Assembly (NCBI RefSeq): GCF_038594605.1
Contig: NZ_JBCFZM010000001.1
Coordinates: 1 to 64,000, forward strand
Source of the DNA: Alteriqipengyuania bathyomarina_B
GTDB taxonomy: Bacteria; Pseudomonadota; Alphaproteobacteria; Sphingomonadales; Sphingomonadaceae
Direction of reading: 5' to 3'
Length of the DNA stretch: 64,000 nt
Below, in pieces: positions 51,441-60,481 of the stretch. The notes under the pieces are model-generated. The model was not told the origin of the DNA. It was given only the letters and a program-made list of their open reading frames with translations, and did not search any database. The translations under genes were made by a program, and so were the position numbers. Positions within the stretch are counted from its first letter, which is position 1; each line of letters starts with the position of its first letter.

Positions 51441-52328
51441 GTGAAAGCCCTGGCAGCGGCGATTGCGTTGGCGCTGACCGGTTGCGCGGGCCACCCGGCG
51501 CCGGCCGCGCAGGCATCCGCTTCGAGCGAACAGCTCGCCGCGCGAATTACCGAGGTGGAGACCGCTTCGGGTGGGCGGCTGGGGGTCGCGCTGTATTCAC
51601 AGAATGACGGCCTCGTTTTCTCCCATCGCGGGGCGGAGCGCTTTGCCATGTGCTCGACCTTCAAGCTCGCGCTTGCGGCAATGGCGCTCGATACGCCGGG
51701 CTTGCGCGATGCGCGGCTCGACTTTGGAGAGGACGATCTCCTCTCCTACGCCCCCTACGCGCAGAAACGTGCAGCCATCGGCTGGATGTCGGGCATGGAG
51801 GCTGCGCATCATGCGGTGACGCTGAGCGACAATACCGCCGCCAACCTGCTGCTCACCAAGCTTGGCGGGCCGGACGCCTTTACCGCCTGGCTGCGCGAGA
51901 TCGGCGACGAGGTGACCCGGCTCGACCGCAACGAACCCGCCTTGAACGAGAATGCCCCGGGCGATCCGCGCGATACGACTACGCCCGATGCCATGGCCGG
52001 GCTGGTCGGCAGTTTGCTGTGGAGTGATCGGCTTCCCGCGGCAGACAGAGCCATCCTGCGTGGGTGGCTGGTCGAAACGCCCACCGGCATGGCGCGCCTG
52101 CGGGCCGGGCTGCCAAAAAACTGGAACCCGGGCGACAAGACCGGGACCTGTGGTGGTGAAGCGAGGGCCGAGGTCAATGATATCGCAGTCTTCGAGACGC
52201 CCGACGGAACGCGCTATGTTTTGACCGCATTTCTCGATCGTCCGACCGGGAGCACTGCGGAGGCCGAAGCTGGGCTGGCCGATGCCGCGCATGCGATTGC
52301 CGAGTGGATCCGCGCAGGCGGCGCTTGA
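51441..52328 (+). CDS. Class A beta-lactamase, lipoprotein, with the carbapenemase-type Cys pair
   Basis: The 295-residue serine beta-lactamase hydrolyses the beta-lactam ring. The start is GTG 51441; the lipobox LTGC places Cys 15 as the lipidation site. Active-site elements: S72-T-F-K75 preceded by Cys 71, SDN (LSDNTAANLLL), E-x2-L-N (DRNEPALNENAPGDPRDTT), and KTGTCG. In Ambler numbering the two Cys fall at 69 and 238, the disulfide seen in KPC, SME, NMC and GES-type enzymes. No mobile element flanks the gene, so it looks intrinsic. It begins 7 bases after the NDUFS4-like gene. Confidence 0.9.
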   Translation: MKALAAAIALALTGCAGHPAPAAQASASSEQLAARITEVETASGGRLGVALYSQNDGLVFSHRGAERFAMCSTFKLALAAMALDTPGLRDARLDFGEDDLLSYAPYAQKRAAIGWMSGMEAAHHAVTLSDNTAANLLLTKLGGPDAFTAWLREIGDEVTRLDRNEPALNENAPGDPRDTTTPDAMAGLVGSLLWSDRLPAADRAILRGWLVETPTGMARLRAGLPKNWNPGDKTGTCGGEARAEVNDIAVFETPDGTRYVLTAFLDRPTGSTAEAEAGLADAAHAIAEWIRAGGA

Positions 52329-52350
52329 AATCTTCCCTCTGTTCCGCCAT

Positions 52351-52447
52351 GTGGCGGGCGGGAGTCGGGTGGACGTTTGCGTTCGCTCACCGGGTCAGGT
52401 CCGGAAGGAAGCAGCCCAGGTGAATTGCGGCGGGTCGCTCGGCTCCT
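52351..52447 (+). ncRNA. ffs: Signal recognition particle RNA, small bacterial (4.5S) type
   Basis: The apical loop sequence GGTCAGGTCCGGAAGGAAGC followed by AGCCC is the universally conserved bacterial SRP motif. Flanking arms (GGAGTCGGGTGG... and ...GGGTCGCTCGGCTCC) can pair, and a T-run after 52446 gives an intrinsic end. Ends are approximate to about 10 bases. The position near dnaX is the usual synteny. Confidence 0.93.
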
Positions 52448-52465
52448 TTTTTCTTCCGATTCGCT

Positions 52466-53032
52466 TTAGTCCTCGCGCTGGCGTGCCGCGTGCGCGTTCG
52501 CCGCGCGCTCCAGCATGATGAGCATCGGCTCGGGACGCAGATCGTCCCGTACGCAGAAAAGCGAGGTCGTCCACAGGCCGCCGTCCGCGATCAGCCAGAG
52601 TCGCGTGGAACGCCCATCGACCAATATGTCCTTGTAGAAATGGCGCGGCCCCGTGCGCATCGGCGGGGCGTCGCTATAAGCGGACCAGCCCGCCTGCGGT
52701 GCCACCGTCAGCAAGTGCCGGGCGAGCGCGGCGACGTCGACGTTATCCGTGGTGATCGCCTTGTAGCGCAGGGTGTGAACCGCCCGGCTCTGCGGCGATA
52801 CCCATCGTTCGAAGACGGTGAACGGCCCGATATTCGTCTCGAGCGCATAGGCCGGAGAAGACCAGTCGGATTGCCGCACGATCGGCCGGTCGATTTCCCC
52901 CTCGCCGAAGGGCCCCGCCAGCCCTCCTGCAGGCGAACACATGGCATCGATCTGTGGCTGTCCCAGGTCGGCGAGTGGGCCCGGCATGGCGAGCGAGAGG
53001 GCGAGGGAGATAGCGGGCGCAAACAAGGGCAA
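52466..53032 (-). CDS. Exported protein of unknown function
   Basis: The 188-residue protein has an N-terminal hydrophobic signal (ISLALSLAMPGPLA), three Cys and alternating strand-like segments (IGPFTVFERWVSPQSRAVH, RHFYKDILVDGRSTRLWLIAD). I do not recognise a family. There is no ATG near the signal peptide; TTG 53032 or TTG 53026 must be used, the latter with GGAG 8 bases upstream. It lies between the SRP RNA (convergent) and dnaX (divergent). Confidence 0.65.
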   Translation of the reverse strand: MPLFAPAISLALSLAMPGPLADLGQPQIDAMCSPAGGLAGPFGEGEIDRPIVRQSDWSSPAYALETNIGPFTVFERWVSPQSRAVHTLRYKAITTDNVDVAALARHLLTVAPQAGWSAYSDAPPMRTGPRHFYKDILVDGRSTRLWLIADGGLWTTSLFCVRDDLRPEPMLIMLERAANAHAARQRED

Positions 53033-53109
53033 GGCTCCGATTTCGACTGGCCACGCCCTTATTTGTCGCGGCCCTTCGACAAACGCGATTGCACGTCATA
53101 CATTGCTGC

Positions 53110-54945
53110 ATGATGACCGATCCCGATAGCGAACTTCACGACCTGGAAGAGACTGCTCCGACCGCTGCCGAACTCGAAGCCGCGGGGCAGAATTCGATGT
53201 TCGGGGCATCGGGACCGAAGCCCGAGTCTGCCACAGAGCCCGATCCGGTCTCCGCATCGGCTCCCGCCGCCGATCCCGCGCAGCCTTACCGCGTGCTGGC
53301 CCGCAAATACCGCCCGCAGACCTTCAGCCAGCTCATCGGGCAGGAGCCGATGGTCCAGACGCTGGCCAACGCGATCCGGCGCGACCGGCTGGCGCATGCC
53401 TTCCTCATGACCGGGGTGCGAGGGGTGGGGAAGACCTCCACCGCGCGGCTGATCGCCAAGGCATTGAACTGCATCGGGCCGGACGGCGAGGGCGGGCCGA
53501 CCATCGATCCGTGCGGTGTATGCGAGCCGTGCCGCGCGATCGCGGAGGGCCGCCATATCGACGTGATCGAGATGGACGCGGCCAGCCATACCGGGGTCGA
53601 CGACGTGCGCGAGATCATCGAGGCGGTCCGGTATGCCGCGGTCAGCGCGCGTTACAAGATCTACATCATCGACGAAGTCCACATGCTGTCGCGCAATGCT
53701 TTCAACGCCTTGCTCAAGACTCTTGAGGAGCCGCCGAGCCATGTGAAATTCCTTTTCGCCACCACCGAAGTCGACAAGCTGCCGGTCACCGTGCTCAGCC
53801 GCACGCAGCGCTTCGACCTGCGTCGTATCTCGACCGAGCGGCTGGCCGAGCATTTCGCATGGGTCTGTTCGCAGGAGGGTGTCGAGGCCGAGCCCGAGGC
53901 GCTGGCGCTGGTCGCGGCAGCGGCCGAAGGGTCGGTCCGCGACGGGCTCTCGATCCTCGATCAGGCGATCGCGCATGCCGATCTCGAAGAAGGGGAGGGC
54001 AATTCGAGCAAGGTCACCGCCGCGCGCGTACGCGACATGCTGGGCCTTGCCGATGCAGGCGCGCAGCGGCGCCTGCTCGGCTGCATCCTCGCAGGCGAGG
54101 CCAGGCCCATGCTGGACGCGGTGGCGGACCAGTATGCACTGGGTGTCGAGCCGCTGGCGCTGATGCGATCGCTGATGGAGATCGTCCACCGCATCACCGT
54201 GATGCAGGTGGGCGGCGCGATGCCCGATCTGGCGGGCGAGGAAGAGCGCGGCCAGCTTTCCGACTGGGCCGAGCGGCTGACGCCTGGTCAGCTCCACCGC
54301 CTGTGGCAGCTGCTCCTGAAGGGCTATGACGAGGTCAAGACCGCGCCCGATCCGCTGGTTTCGGCGCAGATGGCGCTCTTGCGGCTGATCCATGCCGCCA
54401 ATGCGCCCGATCCGGGTTCGCTGGTGCGGAAGATGGAAGAGCTGGCGAAGGGCCTTCCGGCGCCTGCCGCCGATGGCGCTCCAGCCGCTTCCGCCGCTGC
54501 GCCGAGCGCTCATGCAAACGGCGGCGCAACGCTGCAGTTGGCCCCCGCTTCCCCCGACTTCGCGGCGCTTGTCTCGAAGGTCGAGGATGCGGGCGAATAT
54601 ATCGCGGCCAGCATCATGCGGCTGCAATTGCGGGTGGTGTCGCTGGAAGATGGTGCGATCACCTTTGCCCGCGCGCCCGAGTACAAGGACAAGATCGAGG
54701 CCGAGTTGCGAACCGCGCTTGCGCGGGCCACGGGTCGCAGCTGGGTGCTGACCGAAGTCAGCGATCCCGCCGCGCCGCCGAGCCTGGCGGAAGCCGCACA
54801 GGCCGAGGCCGCGGCACTGCGCGATGCGATGGAAGCCCACCCCCTTATGCAGGCCGCGCGTGCGGCCTTCCCCCAGGCGGAACTGCTCGACGAGAAAGAG
54901 CAGGGCACCGCCGCCAACTCCCGCCAATGGAGCAAGCAAGCATGA
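53110..54945 (+). CDS. dnaX: DNA polymerase III subunits gamma and tau
   Basis: The clamp-loader ATPase is about 611 residues long. An acidic 60-residue leader precedes YRVLARKYRPQTFSQLIGQE. Walker A is GVRGVGKTST, a zinc motif with four Cys follows (NCIGP...DPCGVCEPCRA), then EMDAASHTGVDDVREI, Walker B IYIIDEVHML and sensor 1 region LFATTEVDKLPVTVLSRTQR. The C-terminal tau part is Ala/Pro rich. ATGs at 53110 and 53113 are adjacent. The gene overlaps ybaB by four bases. Confidence 0.97.
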   Translation: MMTDPDSELHDLEETAPTAAELEAAGQNSMFGASGPKPESATEPDPVSASAPAADPAQPYRVLARKYRPQTFSQLIGQEPMVQTLANAIRRDRLAHAFLMTGVRGVGKTSTARLIAKALNCIGPDGEGGPTIDPCGVCEPCRAIAEGRHIDVIEMDAASHTGVDDVREIIEAVRYAAVSARYKIYIIDEVHMLSRNAFNALLKTLEEPPSHVKFLFATTEVDKLPVTVLSRTQRFDLRRISTERLAEHFAWVCSQEGVEAEPEALALVAAAAEGSVRDGLSILDQAIAHADLEEGEGNSSKVTAARVRDMLGLADAGAQRRLLGCILAGEARPMLDAVADQYALGVEPLALMRSLMEIVHRITVMQVGGAMPDLAGEEERGQLSDWAERLTPGQLHRLWQLLLKGYDEVKTAPDPLVSAQMALLRLIHAANAPDPGSLVRKMEELAKGLPAPAADGAPAASAAAPSAHANGGATLQLAPASPDFAALVSKVEDAGEYIAASIMRLQLRVVSLEDGAITFARAPEYKDKIEAELRTALARATGRSWVLTEVSDPAAPPSLAEAAQAEAAALRDAMEAHPLMQAARAAFPQAELLDEKEQGTAANSRQWSKQA

Positions 54946-55283
54946 AATCGATGGAAGAAATGATGGCCGCCGCGCAGAAGGCCGCCGAGACGATTCAGAG
55001 CCAGATGGGCGATGTCCAAGCAAAGCTCGACTCAATCGAGGTAGAGGGCTCTGCCGGGGGCGGTCTGGTGACCGTCAAATGCACTGCACGCGGCCGGATC
55101 ATGGGCGTCAATATCGACGACAGCCTGATGAAGCCTGAAGAGAAGCACATGGTCGAAGACCTGGTTGCCGCCGCGTTCAACGATGCGCGCGGCAAGGCGG
55201 ACCGTGTTTCGAACGAGGAAATGCAGAAGATGCAAGGCAGCATGGGCCTGCCGCCGGGGTTCAACCTGCCCGGCATGGGCTAA
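54942..55283 (+). CDS. YbaB/EbfC family nucleoid-associated DNA-binding protein
   Basis: The 113-residue protein has a Met-rich helical start (MKSMEEMMAAAQKAAETIQ), the YbaB core VEGSAGGGLVTVKCTARGRI and VNIDDSLMKPEEKHMVEDLV, then AAFNDARGKAD and a Gly/Pro/Met-rich tail. ATG 54942 overlaps the dnaX stop (ATGA), the classic dnaX-ybaB arrangement. recR, the usual third gene, is not here. Confidence 0.95.
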   Translation: MKSMEEMMAAAQKAAETIQSQMGDVQAKLDSIEVEGSAGGGLVTVKCTARGRIMGVNIDDSLMKPEEKHMVEDLVAAAFNDARGKADRVSNEEMQKMQGSMGLPPGFNLPGMG

Positions 55284-55314
55284 TTTCCGAACGTTGCATT
55301 TGGGGGGGCGGAAG

Positions 55315-56193
55315 ATGATCAGGGCGTGCGTTGTTGCAGGTTTGGTAGCGGCGATTTCGGTGCCGACGCTGGCGCAAGATCCGGCGCCCCCAACCCTTTC
55401 GCCCGTCGGACCCTGGGCTCTCGAATACGATGACACGTCGTGCGCCTTGTCGCGCAACTTCGGCGATGCTGAAAATCCTGAACGGCTGGAACTGCGACAG
55501 TACGCGCCCGGAACGCCGTTTCTCGGTACGGTTTCGAGCCAACGCCAGCCTGCCGAAGAGCTTAAGGCGCACTTCCGTTTCCTAGGCACCAACGCGGGCA
55601 GCAGTCGAGGCGCATCGTGGAGTTTCGAGTCGCCCGGCGGCGGTCACGGTGTAAGCATGAAAGTCTATATCGGCGGCCCGGGGAATGGAACAAGACTCGC
55701 ATCGGAAGATGCGGAGCGTGACGCCTATGAGCAATCGATTGAAGAGCTTTCGATCGCCGGAGCGTTTGCCGATGATTACATCTTGAAGGTTGAATCGATG
55801 CATGCACCCTTGTCGGCGATGCGGGACTGCATGATCGACCTGATGTCCCATTTTGGCCTCGATGGAGAGGCGCATCGCACGTTGAGCCAACGGGCAGAGA
55901 TCGCCAACTTAAGCCAGAGCTGGAGAAGCCTTCGTCGGGAGCTACCCAAGGAAGTCTATGCAAAATACAACGCCGGCTTGCTTCCAGTGCTGGTCTTCCT
56001 CGACGAGACCGGCGGGGTCACGGGGTGCAGGCGACTGATGCCGCTGGGGACGGACGCCGAGATTGCGTCATTATGCGGCGCTCTGAGCAAATATACCAAA
56101 TTCACTCCGGCCAAAGCTGCCGAAGGCAAGCCGATAAAGAGCTTGAAGGTGGAAGGCGTTTACCGCGTTCGGACGGCTGCCACGGGGGGCTGA
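55315..56193 (+). CDS. Exported protein with a TonB-C-like C-terminus
   Basis: The 292-residue protein has a signal peptide (MIRACVVAGLVAAISVPTLAQ) and an N-terminal region WALEYDDTSCALSRNFGD typical of a sphingomonad paralogous family. Its last ~90 residues (VLVFLDETGGVTGCRRLMPL, LSKYTKFTPAKAAEGKPIKS) resemble the TonB C-terminal domain. There is no membrane anchor beyond the signal peptide. The function is not established; ATG 55315 follows GGGGCGGAAG. Confidence 0.75.
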   Translation: MIRACVVAGLVAAISVPTLAQDPAPPTLSPVGPWALEYDDTSCALSRNFGDAENPERLELRQYAPGTPFLGTVSSQRQPAEELKAHFRFLGTNAGSSRGASWSFESPGGGHGVSMKVYIGGPGNGTRLASEDAERDAYEQSIEELSIAGAFADDYILKVESMHAPLSAMRDCMIDLMSHFGLDGEAHRTLSQRAEIANLSQSWRSLRRELPKEVYAKYNAGLLPVLVFLDETGGVTGCRRLMPLGTDAEIASLCGALSKYTKFTPAKAAEGKPIKSLKVEGVYRVRTAATGG

Positions 56194-56356
56194 ACTCAGG
56201 CCGCCCTGGTAGGTGGTCGGCCTTCAGCATTCGCAATCCTACGCACGAGCGGATTCTGTCGGCATCTGCCGGGCAGGCATTGCGAGGCATGGACTTGCGA
56301 CCCATATTCCTTCCCAAGGACGGGCGCGCGACCAATCCGCGTGCTAAAAGATACAT

Positions 56357-58753
56357 ATGACTCAGCGTTTTCCGCTTCTCCCGCTTCGTGACATTGTTGT
56401 TTTTCCCGGCATGGTGGTGCCGATCTTCGTGGGGCGCGAGCGCTCCGTGGCCGCACTGGAAGCGGCAATGGAAGGCGAAAAAGATGTCTTCCTGCTCGCC
56501 CAGATAGACCCTTCATGCGATGAGCCGGGCGGCTCCGACCTCTATGACGTGGGCGTGGTCGCGCAGGTGCTGCAGATGCTCAAGATGCCCGACGGCACGG
56601 TTCGCGTGCTGGTCGAAGGGCAGCGCCGCGCGCATCTCTCGCAATTGCATGATGAGGCGAGCCTGACTCTCGCCGAAGTCCGCCCCATCGAGCAAACCAC
56701 GGTCTCGGGCAACGAGGTCATCGCGCTGATGCGCCAGACGATCGAGCAGTTCGACGAATATTCCAAGCTTTCCAAAAAGAACGAAGGCGTCGCCGAAGAA
56801 CTGGGCGAAATCGATGATGCTGGCGCGCTGGCCGATGCGATCTCCGCCGCGCTGTCCATCAAAGTGTCCGATAAGCAAGCACTGCTGACCGAGGCCGATC
56901 CGCTCAAGCGGCTCGAAATGCTGCTCGGCTTCATGGAAGGCGAGTTGTCTGTGTTGCAGGTGGAACGCCGCATCCGGGGCCGTGTGAAGCGGCAGATGGA
57001 AAAGACGCAGCGCGAATATTACCTCAACGAACAGATGAAGGCGATCCAGAGCGAGCTGGGCGGATCGGGCGAAGGCGGCGAGGGGGACGACTTCGCCGAA
57101 CTTCAGGAAAAGATCGAAAAGCTCGAGATGTCGGACGAGGCACGCGCCAAGGCCGAAAGCGAGCTGAAGAAGCTGCGGTCGATGCAGCCGATGAGCGCCG
57201 AAGCAACCGTTATTCGCAACTATCTCGATGTGCTGCTCGACCTGCCATGGGGCGAGAAGAGCGACCTCAATCGCGATATCGAGGAAGCCCAGCAGGTCCT
57301 CGACGACGACCACTACGGGCTTGAAAAGGTCAAGGACCGGATCGTCGAATATCTCGCGGTCCAGGCGCGCACCAACAAGCTGAAGGGCCCGATCCTTTGC
57401 CTCGTCGGCCCTCCGGGTGTCGGCAAGACCAGCCTCGGCAAGTCGATTGCGCGCGCCACGGGCCGCGAATTCGTCCGCCAGTCTCTGGGCGGTGTGCGCG
57501 ACGAGGCCGAGATTCGCGGTCACCGCCGCACCTATATCGGGTCGCTGCCGGGCAAGATCGTCAAGAACCTGACCAAGGCGGGCACCAATAACCCGCTGTT
57601 CCTGCTCGACGAGATCGACAAGCTTGGGCAGGATTTCCGCGGCGATCCGGCCTCGGCCCTGCTCGAGGTGCTTGACCCCGAACAGAACGCGCATTTCCAG
57701 GACCATTATCTGGAGGTCGATTTCGACCTGTCGGATATCATGTTCGTGTGCACTGCCAACACCCTCGACCTGCCGCAACCACTGCTCGACCGGATGGAGA
57801 TCATCCGGCTCGAAGGTTATACCGAAGACGAAAAGGTCGAGATCGCGCTGCGCCATTTGCTGCCCAAGCAGATCGCCGATCATGGGCTGGAAGACGGCGA
57901 GTTCACACTGACCGAGGATGCGCTGCGCGACCTCATCCGCTACCACACCCGCGAGGCGGGCGTGCGTACGCTGGAGCGCGAGATCGCGCGGCTGGCGCGC
58001 AAGTCCTTGCGCAAGATCCTTGAGAAGCAGGTCGACAAGATCGAGATCACGCCGGAAAATCTCGGCGAGTTCGCAGGCGTGCGCAAGTTCAAGCACGGGC
58101 TGGGCGAGAAAGAAGCGCAGATCGGCGCGGTCACCGGCCTCGCCTGGACGGAAGTCGGCGGCGAGTTGCTGACCATCGAAAGCGTCACCACGCCGGGCAA
58201 GGGCGAGATCAAGACGACCGGCAAGCTGGGCGAGGTGATGAACGAAAGTGTTTCCGCCGCTTTCAGCTTCGTGAAGGCACGCTCGCCTGCTTATGGCATT
58301 CGACCGTCGATTTTCCGCCGCAAGAACATCCATATCCACCTGCCCGAAGGCGCGGTGCCCAAGGATGGGCCGAGCGCGGGGATCGGGATGGTCACTTCGA
58401 TTGTCTCCACGCTCGCCGGGATTCCGGTGCGTCCCGATATCGCGATGACCGGGGAGGTGACCTTGCGCGGTCGCGTGCTCGCCATTGGCGGCCTGAAGGA
58501 GAAACTACTCGCCGCGCGGCGGGGAGGCATCCCGACGGTGCTGATCCCCGAAGACAATGTGAAGGATCTGGCCGAAATTCCCGACCGGATCACCGACGGG
58601 GTCGAGATCGTGCCCGTGTCGCATGTCGACGAAGTGCTGGCCCTCGCTCTGGTGCGCGAGCCCGAGGCGATCGAATGGACCGAGGCGGACGATCTCGCGA
58701 GTCAGCCCAAGAGCGACCCGCCTTTCGCCGAGAGCGGGCAGACGACCCATTGA
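56357..58753 (+). CDS. lon: ATP-dependent protease Lon
   Basis: The 798-residue cytoplasmic protease has a LON N-domain (FPLLPLRDIVVFPGMVVPIF), a coiled coil around 190-260 and an AAA domain with GPPGVGKTSLGKS. Walker B region NPLFLLDEIDKLG follows. The Ser-Lys protease domain has the catalytic Ser in PKDGPSAGIGM and Lys in GLKEKLLAARRGGI. The 160-base upstream gap holds no coding frame and probably its promoter. lon followed by HU is a widespread order. Confidence 0.98.
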   Translation: MTQRFPLLPLRDIVVFPGMVVPIFVGRERSVAALEAAMEGEKDVFLLAQIDPSCDEPGGSDLYDVGVVAQVLQMLKMPDGTVRVLVEGQRRAHLSQLHDEASLTLAEVRPIEQTTVSGNEVIALMRQTIEQFDEYSKLSKKNEGVAEELGEIDDAGALADAISAALSIKVSDKQALLTEADPLKRLEMLLGFMEGELSVLQVERRIRGRVKRQMEKTQREYYLNEQMKAIQSELGGSGEGGEGDDFAELQEKIEKLEMSDEARAKAESELKKLRSMQPMSAEATVIRNYLDVLLDLPWGEKSDLNRDIEEAQQVLDDDHYGLEKVKDRIVEYLAVQARTNKLKGPILCLVGPPGVGKTSLGKSIARATGREFVRQSLGGVRDEAEIRGHRRTYIGSLPGKIVKNLTKAGTNNPLFLLDEIDKLGQDFRGDPASALLEVLDPEQNAHFQDHYLEVDFDLSDIMFVCTANTLDLPQPLLDRMEIIRLEGYTEDEKVEIALRHLLPKQIADHGLEDGEFTLTEDALRDLIRYHTREAGVRTLEREIARLARKSLRKILEKQVDKIEITPENLGEFAGVRKFKHGLGEKEAQIGAVTGLAWTEVGGELLTIESVTTPGKGEIKTTGKLGEVMNESVSAAFSFVKARSPAYGIRPSIFRRKNIHIHLPEGAVPKDGPSAGIGMVTSIVSTLAGIPVRPDIAMTGEVTLRGRVLAIGGLKEKLLAARRGGIPTVLIPEDNVKDLAEIPDRITDGVEIVPVSHVDEVLALALVREPEAIEWTEADDLASQPKSDPPFAESGQTTH

Positions 58754-58953
58754 TTAATATTAGGTTCGGCTGATTTCGTGGCCTAGCGACCGACATTTTC
58801 AACAAGTTCCCGATTCATAAACCAAAGAATCGCACATTTCCGCGCTTTTTTCGCAAAATGGCTTTGACAGACTCGTTGCGAAGGTCTCAGGTGGCGTCAT
58901 TCGCATGAAGCGGATCACCACTATGAATGTCTGGGACTGAGGGGTTTTACCTT

Positions 58954-59226
58954 ATGAACAAGAATGAGCTGATCGGCGCCGTTGCTGAATCCTGCGGCCT
59001 TTCCAAGAGCGACGCATCGAACGCCGTCGAAGGTGTTTTCGATTCGATCCAGAAGGCCCTCGCCGATGGCGATGAGGTTCGGCTCGTGGGATTCGGGACC
59101 TTCTCGGTCGCCAAGCGCAAGGCCTCTACGGGCCGTAACCCGCGCACTGGCGAACCGATGGAAATCAAGGCTTCGAACCAGCCGAAATTCAAGGCCGGCA
59201 AGGGCCTCAAGGATGCTGTAAACTAA
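58954..59226 (+). CDS. DNA-binding protein HU
   Basis: The 90-residue histone-like protein starts MNKNELIGAVAESCGLSK and has VRLVGFGTFSVAKRKA-type strands, GRNPRTGEPMEI (the DNA-bending arm with the conserved Pro) and KFKAGKGLKDAV. ATG 58954 matches the family start; an in-frame ATG at 58927 adds nine non-conserved residues. The 200-base upstream region is A+T richer than its surroundings and contains TTGACA at 58864, a possible -35 element. Confidence 0.97.
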   Translation: MNKNELIGAVAESCGLSKSDASNAVEGVFDSIQKALADGDEVRLVGFGTFSVAKRKASTGRNPRTGEPMEIKASNQPKFKAGKGLKDAVN

Positions 59227-59266
59227 GCAATCCAGGATTGGCGCCCGTCATCGGGCGTTGAACGCG

Positions 59267-59299
59267 AAAACCCCGCCGTCTGGTGATCGGCGGGGTTTT
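59267..59299. terminator. Bidirectional intrinsic terminator between HU and the RlmB-type gene
   Basis: AAAACCCCGCCG / CGGCGGGGTTTT pair perfectly around a 9-base loop, giving T-runs on both strands between convergent genes. Confidence 0.93.
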
Positions 59300-59338
59300 C
59301 TGCGTCTGGTATCCAGCGGTGGGAACGCGTGGCTGCGA

Positions 59339-60136
59339 TCAGCCAGTGCGCGTAGCCAGCGCGTAAAGCGCGATCGCCGCAGCGTTCGAGACATTAAGGC
59401 TCTCGATCGCATCCGAGATCGGCAGTTTTGCCAGCGCATCGCAATGGCCCGCGATATTGTGTCGCAGGCCGGCTCCTTCGGCGCCCAGCACGATCGCAAC
59501 CGGCCCGGTCGGCATTGCCTCGGCCAGCGTCATCTCCGCCTCGCCCGCTAGCCCGATCCGCCAGAATCCGCGCGCGGTCAGATCGTCGAGCGCGCGCGAC
59601 AGATTGACCACCCGCACCCACGGCACTGTCTCCAACGCGCCGGAGGCAGACTTCGCGACCACACCGTTTTCGGGCGGTGCGTGCCGATCCTGCGTGACGA
59701 TGGCCGCTGCATTGAAAGCGGCGGCCGAGCGCAGAATCGCGCCGACATTATGCGGGTCGGTCACTTGATCGAGCACGACGATCGGCCGATCCGGGTCGTT
59801 ATCGTCGATGACCTCAGACAGGTCGCGATCTTCCAGCGCCGCACATTCGAGCACCAGGCCCTGGTGCGGGGCGTCGCGCGCCACCAACCGGTCGAGATCG
59901 GGTCCTTCGGCATATTCGATCGGAAAATCTGCGGGCAGTTCGCCGTCGAGCGAATCGATGCCATCGCGCGTCGCCCACAGCTTGCGATGCTTGCGTTCCG
60001 GGTTGAGCAGCGCGGCTTCCACCGCATGGCGCCCCCACAAGCGCACCTGGCCCGTACTGGCGCGCCCGCTCCCGCGTCCGCCCTGCATCCTGCCTGCGCG
60101 CCCGCGCAGTGCTCTTTTCCGTTCCGGTTTTGCCAT
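59339..60136 (-). CDS. rlmB: SpoU/TrmH-family 2'-O-ribose RNA methyltransferase (RlmB type)
   Basis: The 265-residue protein begins with a basic Arg/Gly-rich tail, then GRHAVEAALLNPERK (substrate-binding N-domain). The knotted SPOUT domain follows with DQVTDPHNVGAILRSAAAF (motif 1), IVLGAEGAGLRHNI (motif 2) and LPISDAIESLNVSNAAAIAL (motif 3). Members modify 23S rRNA G2251 or tRNA. ATG 60136 is preferred; the longer open frame runs through tRNA-Tyr on the opposite strand and is not coding there. Confidence 0.92.
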   Translation of the reverse strand: MAKPERKRALRGRAGRMQGGRGSGRASTGQVRLWGRHAVEAALLNPERKHRKLWATRDGIDSLDGELPADFPIEYAEGPDLDRLVARDAPHQGLVLECAALEDRDLSEVIDDNDPDRPIVVLDQVTDPHNVGAILRSAAAFNAAAIVTQDRHAPPENGVVAKSASGALETVPWVRVVNLSRALDDLTARGFWRIGLAGEAEMTLAEAMPTGPVAIVLGAEGAGLRHNIAGHCDALAKLPISDAIESLNVSNAAAIALYALATRTG

Positions 60137-60263
60137 AGATCCACGCCCTGCCAGCACGGCCATTGACAGGCAAGCACGGCTTCTCCAAATGAGCGCTCCT
60201 CGGCGAACGGTCGCCCCGACAGGCGCACCGTTTCTTGCATTGCTTCTTGCAGACCAGACCTGT

Positions 60264-60349
60264 GGACAGGTGGCCGAGTGGTTAAAGGCAGCAGACTGTA
60301 AATCTGCCCGCGCAAGCGTACGCTGGTTCGAATCCAGCCCTGTCCACCA
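60264..60349 (+). tRNA. tRNA-Tyr (GTA)
   Basis: Starts GGACAGGTGGCCGAGTGG and ends CCTGTCC-A with encoded CCA. The anticodon arm GCAGA-CTGTAAA-TCTGC places GTA at 34-36. The long variable arm (CCGCGCAAGCGTACG) marks a class II tRNA, as expected for bacterial Tyr. Confidence 0.96.
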
Positions 60350-60481
60350 CCTTTCCTTACAGATCATGACACTCCGCACTTTCTCGCAAGGGCGGGTGTT
60401 ATCTCCCAGGCTCTCTTCTGGGTGACGCGCGGGCGTAATCGGCTGACAAATGCGAGGCCCGTGTCTAAGGGACTTGCGGAA

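Noticed and set aside
56513..58339. 608-codon minus-strand frame inside lon
   Set aside because: Shadow of the lon gene; composition (Leu/His/Arg rich) matches the complement of Lon codons and has no start signal.
58861..58953. Full sigma-70 promoter before HU
   Set aside because: TTGACA is present at 58864 but the expected -10 position reads TCAGGT, too poor to call.
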